Below, in pieces: positions 44,900-57,964 of a DNA stretch of 64,000 nt. Position numbers and translations under genes: made by a program. This stretch comes from Sclerodactyla briareus. Lineage: Eukaryota > Echinodermata > Holothuroidea > Dendrochirotida > Sclerodactylidae. The stretch is from positions 167,879-231,878 of the forward strand of contig JAODTK010005845.1 of NCBI GenBank assembly GCA_026419785.1, given 5' to 3'. Within the stretch, counting starts at the first letter, position 1, and every line of letters starts with the position of its first letter. The notes beneath the pieces are model-generated. The model searched no databases and was not told the origin of the DNA. It was given only the letters and a program-made list of their open reading frames with translations.

Positions 44900-47800
44900 C
44901 CAAATTGCCATACCTTCTATTCTTTTTCCATTCCATTTCACGAATGCTCTCTCGAAGGGAAACTCCTCATAAGTGTGGGCCTCCGGCAAGTAGCATCACG
45001 TTTATTCACCTTTGAGACACCCAACTTGTTTTTGGATTGTGATTTAATATTATTCTGCGTGCTAAAACCACGTTCACAATCGACACTAGTTACGGTTAAT
45101 AACTAGGGCCAATTGGAAGAGTGTTTGCGATGTTGGGGAAAGTATCCTGTATCTGTTTGACATGATCATGGCCATTTCAGTGAATGACAAAGTGCTGTAA
45201 TTGTCTTTCACCAGAGACCTGTACAATGGAAGTTCAGTCATGATGCACTCTTATAATCAAACTTTCATTAACCATCCCCCTAATGATCTTGCCAACATTA
45301 TTTCAGGTATCTGGACAATCTGGCCTGCTGTTGTGCCTGGGCCGTATCCATATTCCTCTGCTCAGCCTCCGCCTGACAAACTGTCAGGATTGCCATCCTG
45401 TGGGATAATCATCAACAAACACTGCTCTGTGAGCTTTTTGTACTGAAAAATTGCAAGGATTCAGAATTGAAGTGACGTCGAGGAGTCACGCTTCGTGAAT
45501 CTGGGAAGCGTTCATTCAGATTTTTCACGACCACTCTAAGCTTTGTACCCCTCTGAAAACACACAGGTGGATTCATCAGGAAGATACTCGGTGACTGCGT
45601 CGTCACTGCGAAGTTCACTGGTATGATCAATGGTCCAGTTACAGGATATCCCTTGGGAAGATAGGCCTAGGTCCATTTAATTTTCAAAAACTTCTGTAAC
45701 ATACAGACCAGATGAGAGAACCATATAATGGACATGCTATAGTAGCATTCGTCTATTATAAACCACAGTAGAAGATAGAAAAATCCAATGTCTTTCCTTT
45801 GAAATATTAAACTCAGTTTTGATAATGCCCAAAACACATCTCTCAGGGAGGCAGTTACTAAAACAGCAGTGCTGTACGGAAAGGAAAGAAATTGAACAAC
45901 GTGCAGTTGCATCATTGCCTTGATTATCATCCGCAGATGGTGTTGAATCGTTTCTCCAGTGCCATCAGTATTGAGCTGTATGATGTGTGAAGGCTACAAA
46001 TATGCCTGATGATACTTAGCATCTTACCTGGGAATGCAGAGAGTTGTAGGACATGACTTCCAACTTTCCTGCAGCTCTTTCAACCTGTTGCATTAGGTTG
46101 TGGATGTGCGGAAGTAGTGAACAAGGTTACCCAGATTGCTTTGCATTGTCTCTAAATAAGTCACTGTTACTTCCCGCCTGACTACTTGCTAGAGCAAGCC
46201 TGTGGGCAACACAGTGAACAGGGAGATCATGCCCTGGACATCAGCCTACAATTTAGTGCTCACTCCACCTTTTTTGCCCACCATGACAGAGGCCCCATCA
46301 TACCCAGAAACCCTTCAGTTTTTCCAAGGGTATTACCCATATCTGAAAACAATTAACTCCTTCAACGTTTCAAAATTGTTTGGGCGGTCACATCAGTCAC
46401 CATGAACATTTTGTTCAAACCCCCCATATGTTCAAGAGTTTTGGAAAACCAGAACTTCTTGGTGATGAAATGTCAGTGGGCACTCATCAATCATGAATGC
46501 CCTACGAATGGTGAGAGGCTAGTAGTTTAGGCTGCAAGTCCCGCTGATAACTTCGGTAGTGGCCTCCGAGAAAGTCATCTTGACAGTCATGATGGGAGTA
46601 TCTGCCGTCAGGCACACCAGAGTTGGCATCTCCACTGCCCATTAACCTACAGGATGAAATATGAATGGAACACAATGTAACCACAATGTAACTAGCCAGT
46701 CTCACTAGGCCGAGGAAGCTAAGAACACAAGGTGTATTTAAAGCTGCAGTTTGTCTCACAATGTTCATCACGTTGTGAAAATCTGAGTGTCATTCTGAGC
46801 ACCCATGACCACAACATCGTGGTTTTCGAATCTCATATAAACAGTCCAAAATCATTCCGACATTCTGTGTTGCAACCCCAAGGCGGTGAAAACAATGTTT
46901 CTACATTAGGCCCACTTAAATTCAACAAATGTAGCTCGATGGAGTCACGTGAACAAAATGCCGACAGCAGATTTAGTCACATGGACTGATGAATAATATT
47001 CGCACGAAACCGCAGCTTTAAGCCACATTGCGGCAGGAAAAAACTAGAAGTGGGTACACAGATGTGAAATGCTGATGAATTATGAAGGGAAAAAAAATTG
47101 ACAGTTCTGGTTCATATCCACATCGAATCAAAACCAAAACATTGGCATGCAAGACATATTAATTGTGACTTGGAATATCTATAGTATGTCAATGTTACCT
47201 CTAGAATTTTCAGGTCTATTTTCCCATAACAAAAATCCCAATATCGAATTGGTAATCCCTCCCTTAAGAGAAAAATGTGTGACTGAAAGTAATCACTTGA
47301 ATTTGGGACTGGCTGACTTAAGTACTAGTCCACAAAATGGAAATCATCAGCTTCAACTCACCCTTGAGGAACTTCATTATGTCTCGCATGGTGAGAGAGT
47401 GGCATCTGGTTTTGCGCCAAGTAGTAGGTCACCTTCATAGCAGCGATGACTCTTCTTCCCACACTGATCAATATCCTGAAAAAAACCCCAGGTAGGTGTT
47501 TCAAGCGCGATTTTATTAGTTGGTACAGCATAGATATGGTCCTTGAAGCCGTTGTTGGTATTCGTATAGAGCGTTGTAATTGAAATCCGTACTCTCTCGT
47601 CCCATCCAAAAGTTCCTTCGTCCAATGGATGCGCTTCCTTACAAAGCTTGCAATACATTGCATTCTCACGGTATTCTAACCAGGCCACAACTTCTTCAAC
47701 GCCTGTTGGGAAGTTGGTTTGTACGTTTTTTCTTGGTCCTCCGCGGCCCTGCCCTGTCATCGCGGAGCATGTTCCCAATCCCATGATCATGGTGCCAGTA

Positions 47801-47976
47801 CTCGTCGGAGCCCCGGCATCAACATCAACAGACTGTCGCGTCGTCGGCGGAACAGGACGAGAGTTTGCCGGCTTCGCCCGCGTGAAAAGTTCCTTTTTTT
47901 TTTTTTTTTTTGCAACGTGGCTTAGGCGCCTGGAGCGTGTTCTTCTGGGGCCCCGGGGGATTTCCGAGTCTGACAT
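44900..47976 (-). pseudogene. ZNF862-like hAT transposase, nearly full length, frameshifted
   Basis: hAT enzymes move DNA elements with 8-bp target duplications. The minus strand begins at MSDSEIPRGPRRTRSRRL (47976; its poly-Lys comes from an A-run). It continues with FPTGVEEVVAWLEYRENAMY then CKLCKEAH (about 47720-47630), a zinc-finger N-terminus typical of ZNF862/KIAA-type hATs. Then come PTWGFFQDIDQC (about 47480), SGYDGASVMVGKKGGVSTKL (about 46310-46250, carrying the DGAS signature), PVHCVAHRLALASSQA (about 46225-46185), NERFPDS (about 45520), and the dimerisation region LFQLALVI, DCERGFSTQNNIKS, NKLGVSKVN (about 45130-45010). Its length of about 3.1 kb fits one uninterrupted element. Several frame changes make it inactive as read. 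I could not fix the TIRs. Confidence 0.88.
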
Positions 47977-49780
47977 GTTACAGTTTCGTTAGTCGACGTT
48001 TATACGGTATAATAACACAGTTTAAACAATGTCGTCTAGCGATATGAAAATCATAGTGCGTATGTCAAAGTTCGTAAGCAATGTGCATACGAACACAGTC
48101 CAGAGTTTCGCCGCGAAAAAGTTGTCGTTTGACACGGCCTTGTTCTTCATATTTAGGCAACTAACGAAGCTCTCCGTGAGTCATTTTTCATACAAAGGAA
48201 ACAATTGACGTCAACATGTTATTTGTAATGAAATCCGTTTCCAGGCCTATGGCATTTTAAAATGCTCAAATGTCAAAACCTGCCAAGTTGTAAACCCTGG
48301 AGGAATGTGAATTACCACAAATTAATTATGGGTACTGATGAACACGTTTTTTAATATAATTACCCTGATACGCCTGTATGAACTATGTAGCTTGTGTCGT
48401 ATGGAAATGCGTTGTGGAAATGCCCATCTGTTACGAGCTAGTACAGTACGATTACGATACGGAATGTTAACGTCGTATTTGGCATTTTGCATGTATTGTC
48501 GATGTTGTGTGCAGCTCTGCGGTGGTAGTGTAAAGTGCGCGCACCGATTGAACGATGTTGTTAACAGACCGGCTCTACATAAAAAGCTGTTGCGGGAATT
48601 ACCCTCAGCGCCATTCGTTGATTTGCGGGAATGATTTGCTGATGCGCGAGTCTCGCAATCGCGCTGCTTAACGCCAACCCGGCTGGCTGCTAATAAGGCC
48701 TCTGGCAACGACCGTTAGGCCTAGCCACCTGTCCATGTCCAGGGACGATTGTACAACAGTGTTACCAGTTCGCGATTGTTGTCACCTGCTCCATCGTTTC
48801 ACTTTCATATCGTTGTGAAGTATCAGTATAATCTGATGGGTTTTCACTCGAGGATGATGATTTCCCAAATCGCTGGGAAGAGCTGTCAAAAAACCAAGGG
48901 ACGGGCCTAATTTTTGATGGTGTGATCAAAGTGAAATTGTGACCACTTCCAACGTCCGTGCTTCAAAATTTCCAATTAGAAAATACAGCTTTATTAAAAA
49001 CATCGTTGGAAAAGGTAATTCGCACACCTTTCCAGATGGGACATAGGTCCACGACTAGAGGGGGCACTCAATAATATAAACTTCACAAAACTGAACGTAT
49101 CGCCGATGTCGCCGGATTATGGCGAGAGTGGAGAGTGAGAGTTTGACCTGTAGCAAAAAACTGTTGTGACAGGCATGAAAGGGTAATCAGTTGAAGTGGA
49201 AACGTAGTGTTGCAGGTGCCTATAGCTAGCTAGCTGTGTAGCCTGTTAATTACACCTGTTATTACAGTACAGTAAGTGAGAGGTGGGTTGGAGAGCACAG
49301 TTAGCGCTTGACCACTTGACCCAGATCCAGTAGGGTGGGAAATGGCCTATGTCCAGTGAGATGAGGTTGGTAGGTTTCCCAGCAACATTTCTAAATAGAA
49401 CACTAACAGCAAATGTATATGGTGGTGGCCTTGGGAAAACCCTTCACATGGGTTCATGTTTATAATTTCTTTAAATTCTCTGATATTATAGAGCTACGTC
49501 TAATCATTCCAAAACTGGGAGAGTTTTTTCTGGCCTCCCACAGCTGAAGTTATGAGGAGAAATTTGAAACACATCCAATCACAGAAATGGAAAATAGAGA
49601 AAACGGCATTTAAAGTTATTATGACAAAAGGCAAATTTATTTACACTCCAATGGGGAAAAGTAAGTATCAACCTGTAAATTCAGTCAATAAGTCAGAAAA
49701 TATCATTCTATCTTGCCTTGGAATGATCTACATAATTTTTAGTCAATGAGTAACTTACAGAATATGTAAAATTATCTTAG
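47977..49780. other. No recognisable gene
   Basis: 5' flank of the hAT element. CCAGGGTTTACAACTTGGCA (minus strand, about 48300-48280) could be its terminus, because CAGGG starts are common in hATs, but no matching 3' end was found. ORFs at 48322-48708 (minus) and 48338-48634 (plus) overlap each other and have no motif. Confidence 0.5.
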
Positions 49781-49789
49781 TTTATCCTG

Positions 49790-50179
49790 GTTGCCATGAC
49801 AACAGAACAAATTGGGGTGGCTATTATAATCGAGTCTTGTTCGAACTGCTCGACTAAAAATTTGGATATTGCGTTATTTTCAGCCACATACTCAATTTAT
49901 AACTGCTCAACAAGTATCGACTAGTAATCCATTAAGATATTGGGAATCGTTGCTATGTTGCAATATATCATACTGGTTGCCATGGAAACCAAGATATTCA
50001 CTGCCATTTTTGTATGCGGAACACCTCACTCGATCATAAAAATTGTGTTGAGATTAATTGGGTAAGGGCTGGAGTCTTCGATCTCCATACAATTTGCTTC
50101 AATATTCCATATCATACTTTATCTACATAGTCATAATTGAGGACTACACTACATAGTTTCCCATGGTTGTCATAGCAAC
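49790..50179. promoter_or_regulatory. Three X-box-like palindromes about 190 bp apart
   Basis: GTTGCCATGACAAC (49790-49803), GTTGCCATGGAAAC (49976-49989) and GTTGTCATAGCAAC (50166-50179). The RFX X-box is GTNRCC, up to three bases, RGYAAC; the third copy fits as a near-perfect palindrome. Flanks after the first and third (CAGAA..., then GGCGGCTAT or GGTGGCTAT) are also similar, so this is a diverged ~190-bp tandem repeat. Function as an RFX site is not shown. Confidence 0.5.
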
Positions 50180-51033
50180 AGAAACTTTAAGGCGGCTATC
50201 ATAGTTAGGCAGCATCATAGTTGGTCAAAATAAAACTATTTCACTAGAATGGATAGCGTGGATTACTCATCACTTGAGAATGAAATTGCATTGTATTAAT
50301 TAGCATAGGTAATGTTTGTCATCAAGTCAAATGTTAAAAATTATGTACATGTATGAAGCAGAAATACATTTTATGGAAAGAATGAAGGAACCTTTTTTTT
50401 GTTTATAATGCGTTTCCACACTAACAATGTGCTAAGAGCGCTTGACAGACATTACCCCAGGGTTAGCGCTACTGAGGGTCTCGGGGTCAATGACTCTTTT
50501 TTAGGCAGTTTGGACCCCCAAAATAGGTTTCTGCCCACTATCGGGTCAGACTCATGGAAAATTAGACACAATAGTCTTCAATGCCTTTCATTCGATCATT
50601 TACATGTGAAATTTGTGTTATCGGACCCCGAAACTTAGAGCCAGCGCTAACCCTGATTACCCCAATCATGGGAACTAATACAGAGAATATGGGTCAGCAC
50701 TTAATACAGTGCCAGTTGTATTCAAGTTTTAACAGTCTGGAGACCTACCAACTCAGCTAATCCAATGTAATCTAATGTATAGCTTGGAATAAACACAATA
50801 AACAATGGCAAGAATATTAACATAAATCTTGAGGGGCAAAGAACGATCTGCTAAAGTCTCTGGTGAGAAAAAAAATCATGTTTGGAATGTACTGTACGAC
50901 TTGAGTGAATTATTTCATGGGACTGTAGTACCGCATAGATAAGGTAGGACAAATGCTTTGGAAAATAGACATTGATCGATTCCCAAATTACATATCAGAC
51001 TAGAGGCACATTCACCGATTCACAATGGTACCG
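50180..51033. other. No recognisable gene
   Basis: AT-rich. A plus ORF at 50399-50638 lacks motifs. Confidence 0.5.
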
Positions 51034-51854
51034 CTAGTACCTATAGTAGGTTACCGTATGACAAAGATACTGAGAGAATTGCATATTAAGTCTGGCTGCT
51101 ACCTCCCCTGTCCAGTTTTGGGTGTTCTGGGTTACTACATGCACCATGAAAGTCTGGAACACATCAAGATGACGTTGCGCCCTTTCGCAAGTATTTAAGT
51201 TACGCGAAATGCTGCGAGGGTCGGTGGCTTCGTCTTCTAGAGAGCATAGTGTCGTGCAGGTTGCTACGGCTCTGCCTGGTTTTGGTACAGACGGTCGCGG
51301 TGCAACAATGTCCTTGCAGTGGTCAGCAGTGAACTGCCGGATTTCATCATGGAGGTACCATTGCCACTTTGCGTCAAGTCCCTTGGGTTCGATGACTGGC
51401 GGCATTTCCTCAAGGTTCACCAGTGGGTTCTTCTCCAAATCAGTCCTTGTTGGTACTGTCTGTGTACTCCTTCACAGTTACTGTTGTACTCCCTTCTGTG
51501 AAGGTAAAGTGGTGGTAGCTCTTGATGCCAGGGATTTTCCGGAAGTACCCACCAAGAAATGTATTCCAGTCAAACGTAGGAACAGTGCCATCCTCCTGGC
51601 CACATTGCTGTGCCACAATTTAGCGGTTGAGCCCTGTCATTAACAACGGGGCCTAATTATCCATGCAATCCACCTTGGTCTTCCTATAAGCGCTTCACTA
51701 ATCAAAACAATCAGTCACAACTAACTTAGTATGTCCAGTTAACAGGAATGACAGCTCAATTGTCTTATGTCCCCCTCTGTCAGAACTCTCCGTAGCAAGT
51801 ACCACATCATGCAGGAGTTCTTATTTTGTCCACTACAGTTATCTGCATGCAGAA
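51034..51854 (-). pseudogene. Second half of the HADNCSGQNKN-family gene
   Basis: The minus strand continues the gene from 59156. It reads LLHADNCSGQNKNSCMMWYL (51850-51795), an LLTGHTK segment (about 51735), TFDWNTFLGGYFRKIPGIKS then YHHFTFTEGSTTVTVKEYTD (about 51570-51440), and LEEMPPVIEPKGLDAKWQWY (about 51415-51355), ending in a stop at 51034. I recall this order from uncharacterised proteins multiplied in cnidarians, molluscs and lower deuterostomes, with GHTKFxPDW and YHHF motifs. Their function is unknown, possibly transposon-derived. The middle (51740-51590) is badly frameshifted. Confidence 0.7.
51851..51854 (+). repeat. Target-site duplication of copy B, left (AGAA)
   Basis: AGAA precedes the left TIR and is repeated right after the right TIR. 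Both lie within one codon-readable gene, and removing one copy gives GAG TTG CGC CCT CTT CTG in frame with CAT GCA GAT AAC. Confidence 0.88.
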
Positions 51855-51878
51855 GGGTTATTTCATGATAAACGGCAT
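51855..51878 (+). repeat. Left TIR of copy B
   Basis: GGGTTATTTCATGATAAACG; one extra T relative to the right end. Confidence 0.92.
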
Positions 51879-52045
51879 AGGGGAGTCTCAAATGGGGTAA
51901 AAATTCAAACAAGTTTGTTTTGTGTGAACTTATCATTTTTTGACAACTTAAAATGTTGCCCCATCAAATTTGAAAACAACGGAGCGTCAAGTTATTAACA
52001 AACTATTGAAAAAAAAACCTCAAAATAATGATGCAAAATCCCCGT

Positions 52046-53185
52046 CGGAGAGAACATTTTATTTAACTAGAACACCATACAAGTATTATTAATGGATATG
52101 TGAAATCACAAGGGTGATATCAACATGTGTTAGTCTATACAAGACACAGGGTAATATGGCACATTTTGGGATGTTGTATGTGTACCTTTTTTTTTACTAA
52201 TATTTGGTAACATGAGTGAGCTTTCCATTTCTACATAACCCGGAATGATGAAACTTTCATATAAAAGTAAGACAATATAATATAAATCTAATATAAAGAT
52301 CTCACATATTTAGTCTTGAAGTATATCAAAATTTCAACATCATTGTTCGCCACATGCATAGCAACATTGCTATGTCAATGTGACTGTGAGTATATCCTGT
52401 GCAACTTCGGTATTTGAACTGCTATATAGGCAAATGATTCACCCGTTCTGGAGAGGACATTTTTTTCAACACAATGTACAGCCTGCAATAACTTTTTTAG
52501 TTAGTAACAGGAATGAATTTCAATGGTGTGCAACATCGCAAACAATTCTATACTCGTCAACTACCTTCAAAATCTGAACACTACCTTACACTGGTGGTGC
52601 AGTCCCACCACAGTTAGCATCATTCCATATCATGGCAACTTACGTTGTTTAGTTTCCGGTAAGGTATGCAAATTGATGACTATATATTCCCTGAATGTCT
52701 TAATGCAATATAATTCAGTGCATAGCAAATAAGGTTCATATCAATCGGGCCTGGCTGGCATGCTCAGCTTGTGAGATTTTAACTGATGACGCATCATATT
52801 GATTTAACCATTCTGGAGAGGACATTTTTTACCATATGTTAAGTATGCTCCAACTACATTACCAACAATAATGAGAACTTCCAAGTAAAACTTGGAGAAA
52901 ATGTACATATAACATATAGTACCTGTATGCATATTAATGCAATAAAGCACTCAGTGTATCTTTCTTCTCATATGTTTCCAATAGGTCTAACCTGCCATTA
53001 GCTATTTTGGGCAAATAGATTAAGCCCTAGATATTCATTGAGTGAACCAGACAGATTCATAACATGACATACAAAGTCTTCATGTCATTGGCAGTGGTTG
53101 GCAAGCACAGCCAGGTGTGACCTGAAATATGAACTGATGGGAGGTCAATGGCTGATTTGGTTCTGGAGAGGACATTTTTAACACC
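52046..53185 (+). repeat. Phased subterminal motif array of copy B, left side
   Basis: TTCTGGAGAGGACATTTTTT or close variants start at about 52046, 52445, 52810 and 53161 (gaps 399, 365, 351 bp), all in one orientation and mostly followed by AACAC. Sequence between motifs is not obviously repeated. Confidence 0.85.
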
Positions 53186-53459
53186 ATGTATACAGGATAC
53201 TCTCACTTGGAAACTACCAGTGTCAGTTATGATAACCAGCAATTAAAACATGAATTTGTTAGGCCATGCCTGGCAATGCATGACAATACCAACTCAGATT
53301 GTGGGTATTAGTCAGATTTGTTTCATCACTTCAGTGGTAATTTCTTAATTTCTTAATAATGCTTTCAATACACATGTGGTCTGTGATGCAGTGACCAAGT
53401 CAATGAAAAATATCAACACTTGTTAACCATAAACACTTCAACAGTGAACAATAAACACA

Positions 53460-56400
53460 AAGAGGATGCTGCAGCAACTTGGCAACTCATGAACAACAGC
53501 ATGGAGAATGAAAGTTCATTCCTTAAGTAGGATACAACATTTTTTCAGTTCATCTTCAGCAAATTGAGGAGAATGCCTCTGCCTGGGAGTAGAGTAGCCT
53601 TGACATTGACTGATGATGTCATTCCCCTGACTGCCATGACACCTCATCAGCTTTTGCCAAGTGTAATATGCCCATGTCTGTCACTGGCAGCTATGAATCG
53701 CAGATGACATCTCGTCACACTCAACACTGAACTAAACGTAATGAACAACAGCTATAAATCCAGACATACAAGATTTGGAAGAGAAGTGCATCTATCATGA
53801 CTGGAAATTTTACTGGCATGTCATAAATTCTCAGACAATCCTGCATGCCATATCATGTTAAAACGTACCTTCGCAAGATACATTGCTGCCTTCCACGTTG
53901 TTCACCAACGGACTGCTATGAAGTCGTCTTGCATGAACTGGAAAGTGCTTTGCTCCTTGAGGGTCAGAATAACTGTTCTGTCCCTGTCCATCTGTGTCAT
54001 GTTCCTGATAGGACAGAATGTTAAGGACAACTGCATTTGGTTATTTACTATGGCTATGGAGACTGGAGTTGTAGACATTTGAAAACAATTTTAATGGTTG
54101 AGCATTTTTTGTTGAAACACCTGTATATACCTTTAGTGTGATAAGCTTGTATGATGAACTGCTTTGAGAGGAGTGAAGCAAGTAAGAGAGTAGTGTTTAT
54201 ATAAAAACGGATACTCGGCGCACATGGTGATTTTGTCTGACGACTTTCTCCCTCTCCAATGTTTCCCTCAGCTGGGTCGATCATTTCCAGTTAACCCTCC
54301 TCCATGGTCCAACATATCCTCCTGTTGACACTGATCACCATTACCCTCCCAACCGAGTCTCTTGTCTTGATGCGGTATGGTTGGCCAGTCCCACTCACAC
54401 AGTGATCCCATTGTGCCTCTGACTGTTTTGACTTCCCTGTCTGGTCTGTTCCTGTTTGTGTTTTGCTCGCGTAGAAGATACCTGGAAGCGCTGAAATACT
54501 TTCTCTGCCTGAGATGAAAACCACCTTTGCCAACTTCTGTGAGTTCCTTTGGCAGAACTCGTAGACTCCTGAGCATTCTGGAGATATACGGACGTCTGTC
54601 ACAACCATCGATGCCTGCATGTTTAGTATGGCCCCCAGTCCATCCGCTGATGACTTTCATTGGATGCTTTCGATAGTTGTGGTTCACAGAGACAGTACCA
54701 GCGAACTTATGTCGGCAAGACTCTTGTCGCACCGGTACTGCACTGCACAACAGATGCAGCGGGTGGGGGGTAGACGCGCGCTTCCGCAATGGTTTGAAAC
54801 TCTTCTACACGTGATGAATGCCATCACGATTTCTGTTGTAGGTATGGGTAGGCCATGTAAGGGAATGGGTGCAACCACCCCATCAGCATCATGATGAGTC
54901 ACTGGTGATGAACGTCAGCTGACTCTGTGGTTGGTGGTGTTTCCACCCTCCCCAGCGGCTCCTCCGATGAATTGATGAAGCCATCATTGGATGTATTGTC
55001 ACAGCTTGGTGATCCAATGTGTCGCTTCTCGATTCATCTTGACTTGAGCATAAATAGTTCTCTGCATAATCCATGATGACAACTGCTGAGTGGGGCTTCA
55101 GCTTAGGCGTTGCCATCTTCATTTGGTTCTGCTGCGACTTGGCTCTAAACAGGTGACTGCTAAATTTGACCAGCTCTACTCCTTCCACTTGCTGTCGTCC
55201 TTCAAGGTTTTCTTCAGTGGTTACCAATTCCAATCAATCACCCTATTTGCTTTCTTTCTCTTGGTTTGAACTTTCTTCTTCAGTCACAACCCCTCTCCAC
55301 CCTGGTTACTTCACTCAGATGCACTTCTTACTCGTTGAGCACAAGCTCAAGCATTCTCTGATCTTACTTACCCAACAATCTGGGCATTGGTCGGTCTGAT
55401 TCATCTGTGGGGATGGCAATGCGTGCTTCAGGTTTGGCACATGGTCAAAATTCGGGATAAGAGCATGCTCACTAGCTGCAATCTTTGGCATTCCTCTCGC
55501 CGTAAGCAGGTTATTAACTGCACTCAGCTTTCAGTTACATTTTCACATTTGCTGCATCACAAACTTTCTTCTTTCATCCACCCTCTCTGTCTGAAATTTT
55601 CAGCAGGTCTCCAGCTGAATAAACTTCCATAGCCGAGTTGATTGGGGGAATTCTCTTCTCGTAATTTGTTGTAACTTCCGTGTATGAGCACTCCAGAAGG
55701 TGTGCTGGTACCCCATGCTTAACTTGTTTCTTGAGAGGCATGGTCGGGATACAGCTGGTGACATCCGAACTCTGTTCGTGAGATCCTAAACGATCGCCGA
55801 GTCATACCTTGCATGGTTTAGGTTTTGGATCCTCTGGGACACTGTGCTTCGATCACCTGACAGCTGGCGCCTAGAGCTGTGTTTGAATCCGCCGGAATAC
55901 GCGCTTGCTTGGATCAGCGGAGGAGAGCGCTGGTGCTTGGATCAGTTGAGCCGAGCGCTGTTGCTTGGATCAGCCAGAGGAGGAGCGCTGGTGCTTGGAT
56001 CAGCTGGAGCAGGAGCGCTGTTGCTTGGATCAGCCAGAGGAGGAGCGCTGGTGCTTGGATCAGCTGGAGCAGGAGCGCTGTTGCTTGGATCACCGGAGGG
56101 AGGATCGCTGGTGCTTGGATCAAGCCGAAGCAGGAGTGGGTGCCTGTTTCCTTGGATCTGCCGGACTGTTGAGCTGGGCTGCCTGAGGATGGCATATAGG
56201 TGCCTGTTCGTCTGCAATCTTTCGCTGTGACATACCTAGATTTCCTGATGTTGTCTTTCAACATTTTTTAGCAATTAGTTCTGCCACTGGATCGTTTCAA
56301 GATACCTTGCTCCTCCATTTAAACTACTTTCTCTTGGGTGTTAGCATGGGAAACTAGATAGCCATCACTTGCCCATATGACGTGGACTTTTTCTGGCATT

Positions 56401-56800
56401 GGTGCAGTGACTATACTTCTCTCTTTCGCCTGAAGAATGTCGCTCTGCTTTTCGTTGTGCTGCTTGTGACCCTTGAGATTGTGATGGCCTCTGAACTACT
56501 TTCGTTTGGTCGGTCGTTTCCTGTGTCCCTGCGTCTCCTTTGCTTGGACATGTTACGCACGGCGACTCCTGCATTTTTTCCTTTGATACGCTTTTTTCTC
56601 CTCCTCTCCCTTGTTCATGGCTTTTGTAACCGTTGCCTGCCGGTTCCTGGCAAACCTCCACTGGCCCCAGCACCTTTCTGCCTCTTGCTTTCCTCTTACT
56701 ATCAGCCCAATTCGTTCTCTGTTGCATCTTGTCAGCCTCATCTTTCCTATCGTGTCCTGCTCACATTAACTAACTCGTTTTTCATGGTCTTCTGCAATCC
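53460..56800 (-). pseudogene. Transposase of the long-TIR element, copy B, frameshifted
   Basis: Same order as in copy A. A Lys/Glu/Gln-rich N-terminus (EEEKSVSKEKMQESP region, about 56740-56370) is followed by DPSTSAPPLADPSNSAPAPA repeats (about 56130-55940), LKKQVKHGVPAHLLECSY (about 55735-55680), and HLFRAKSQQNQMKMA (about 55160). Then come AVVIMDYAENYLCSSQDE (about 55085-55030) with HQAVTIHPMMA, SLTFIT and HDADG (about 54925-54890), VSVNHNYRKHPMKV with a preceding HKFAGT (about 54710-54650), and MQASMVVTDVRISPE (about 54620). The C-terminus near 53600 is too decayed to read. A catalytic acidic role for MDYAE and HDAD is inference. Inactive as read. Confidence 0.7.
55905..56140 (-). repeat. 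60-bp Pro/Ser/Ala-encoding minisatellite in transposase, copy B
   Basis: GATCAGCCAGAGGAGGAGCG then CTGGTGCTTGGATCAGCTGG and AGCAGGAGCGCTGTTGCTTG forms a 60-bp unit, about 3.5 times. The minus strand encodes 20-residue units of PSTSAPPLAD plus PSNSAPAPAD, a flexible linker. The number and regularity of units differ from copy A. Confidence 0.85.
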
Positions 56801-57964
56801 TTAACAGGTGTTTTTTGTACTCGTCTGGGATTACGATGCCTTTGATATTTTGCAACTATCTAGCACCTCTGCTCTTGCCTTGATTTCTCTTTTTTCACTC
56901 TCCATTGGATGTTCCATGGTGCCACGGCTCGGAATTCCACGCAACTTTACTTTGGGGTACTGTCCGCCATGTTACCAACTGGATGCAATGTAGGTATCAT
57001 ATAACTATTCTTCAATCAACACGCAGCAGTGTATCCCGAAATTTTCACACCTGCATATCGTATAGAAGAGAGAGAAGAGAATTTTCTCAGTAGCTGGGAC
57101 AGTTTAATTAATTTGGCCTTCATTTCATACCACCATTATTCGGAATGAATCATCACACCAATTACTAAACCTAATTAACAATACCAACTTGAATGTTTCT
57201 CAAGAGTTGGCACTGTTACTACTGCATATCCCCATCAGGTTCAATCCAATAGATGTATGTCTCCGAAGTACGAATATTATGAATTAACATGACAAACAGA
57301 TACCGGACGAACAACAGAGCATGGTGACTGCTTGAGCAGCTTACCGACCAATACAGGTTACTAAAATATTCAAGAGCAGGGGTATACTGTTCACTTTGGG
57401 GTCTGAGGTCCACAATCCACATTCAATCACAAATTATGTGCTCATATTGCATCAAGATCCAACACTTGATCTTCCATTTCAGAGAACAAGGGGAGAATAC
57501 TTTTGCGTTTTCAGTCTCATGCCTTAGGCTTGTACCACGCCTTATGTCGCTAACACATTACAGAGAACTAGCCAATAGTATTTCTTTCATGAGTTGAATT
57601 TTATTAATATGTGAACTTGTGACTGTGGGCCTTGCCCTAGTATTTTAAAATCTAATTGAACATGAAAAGTTACGATGTATTGTTCTAGGCCAAAGCAAAA
57701 AAAAGCTTACCAAATATCCTCCTGCATGCTCACCCTGTGCATGTGTTGTTGTGGCAATACCAGGTTGAAAGCTGATATGTTTACAGCTATTTCTGATATC
57801 TTGTTGAGTTAGCTCCATGCTTGCAAATCCGAGGATAGTTGAACTTAGCTTCACTGTACAGCATTTCAAAAGATGGAAGTGCACTGATCAGTTACTCAGC
57901 CAGAAGATGGCCGTTGGGGGGGTAGGCTTTCATTCACACGAATCTTTACCCTCTTGTTAAAAAT
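56801..57964. other. Right part of copy B without recognised coding
   Basis: Collinear with 30900-32157 of copy A; no motif in any frame. Confidence 0.6.

Noticed and set aside
48280-48300. hAT terminal inverted repeat CAGGGTTTACAACTTG
   Set aside because: No matching inverted end or 8-bp duplication found on the other side of the element.
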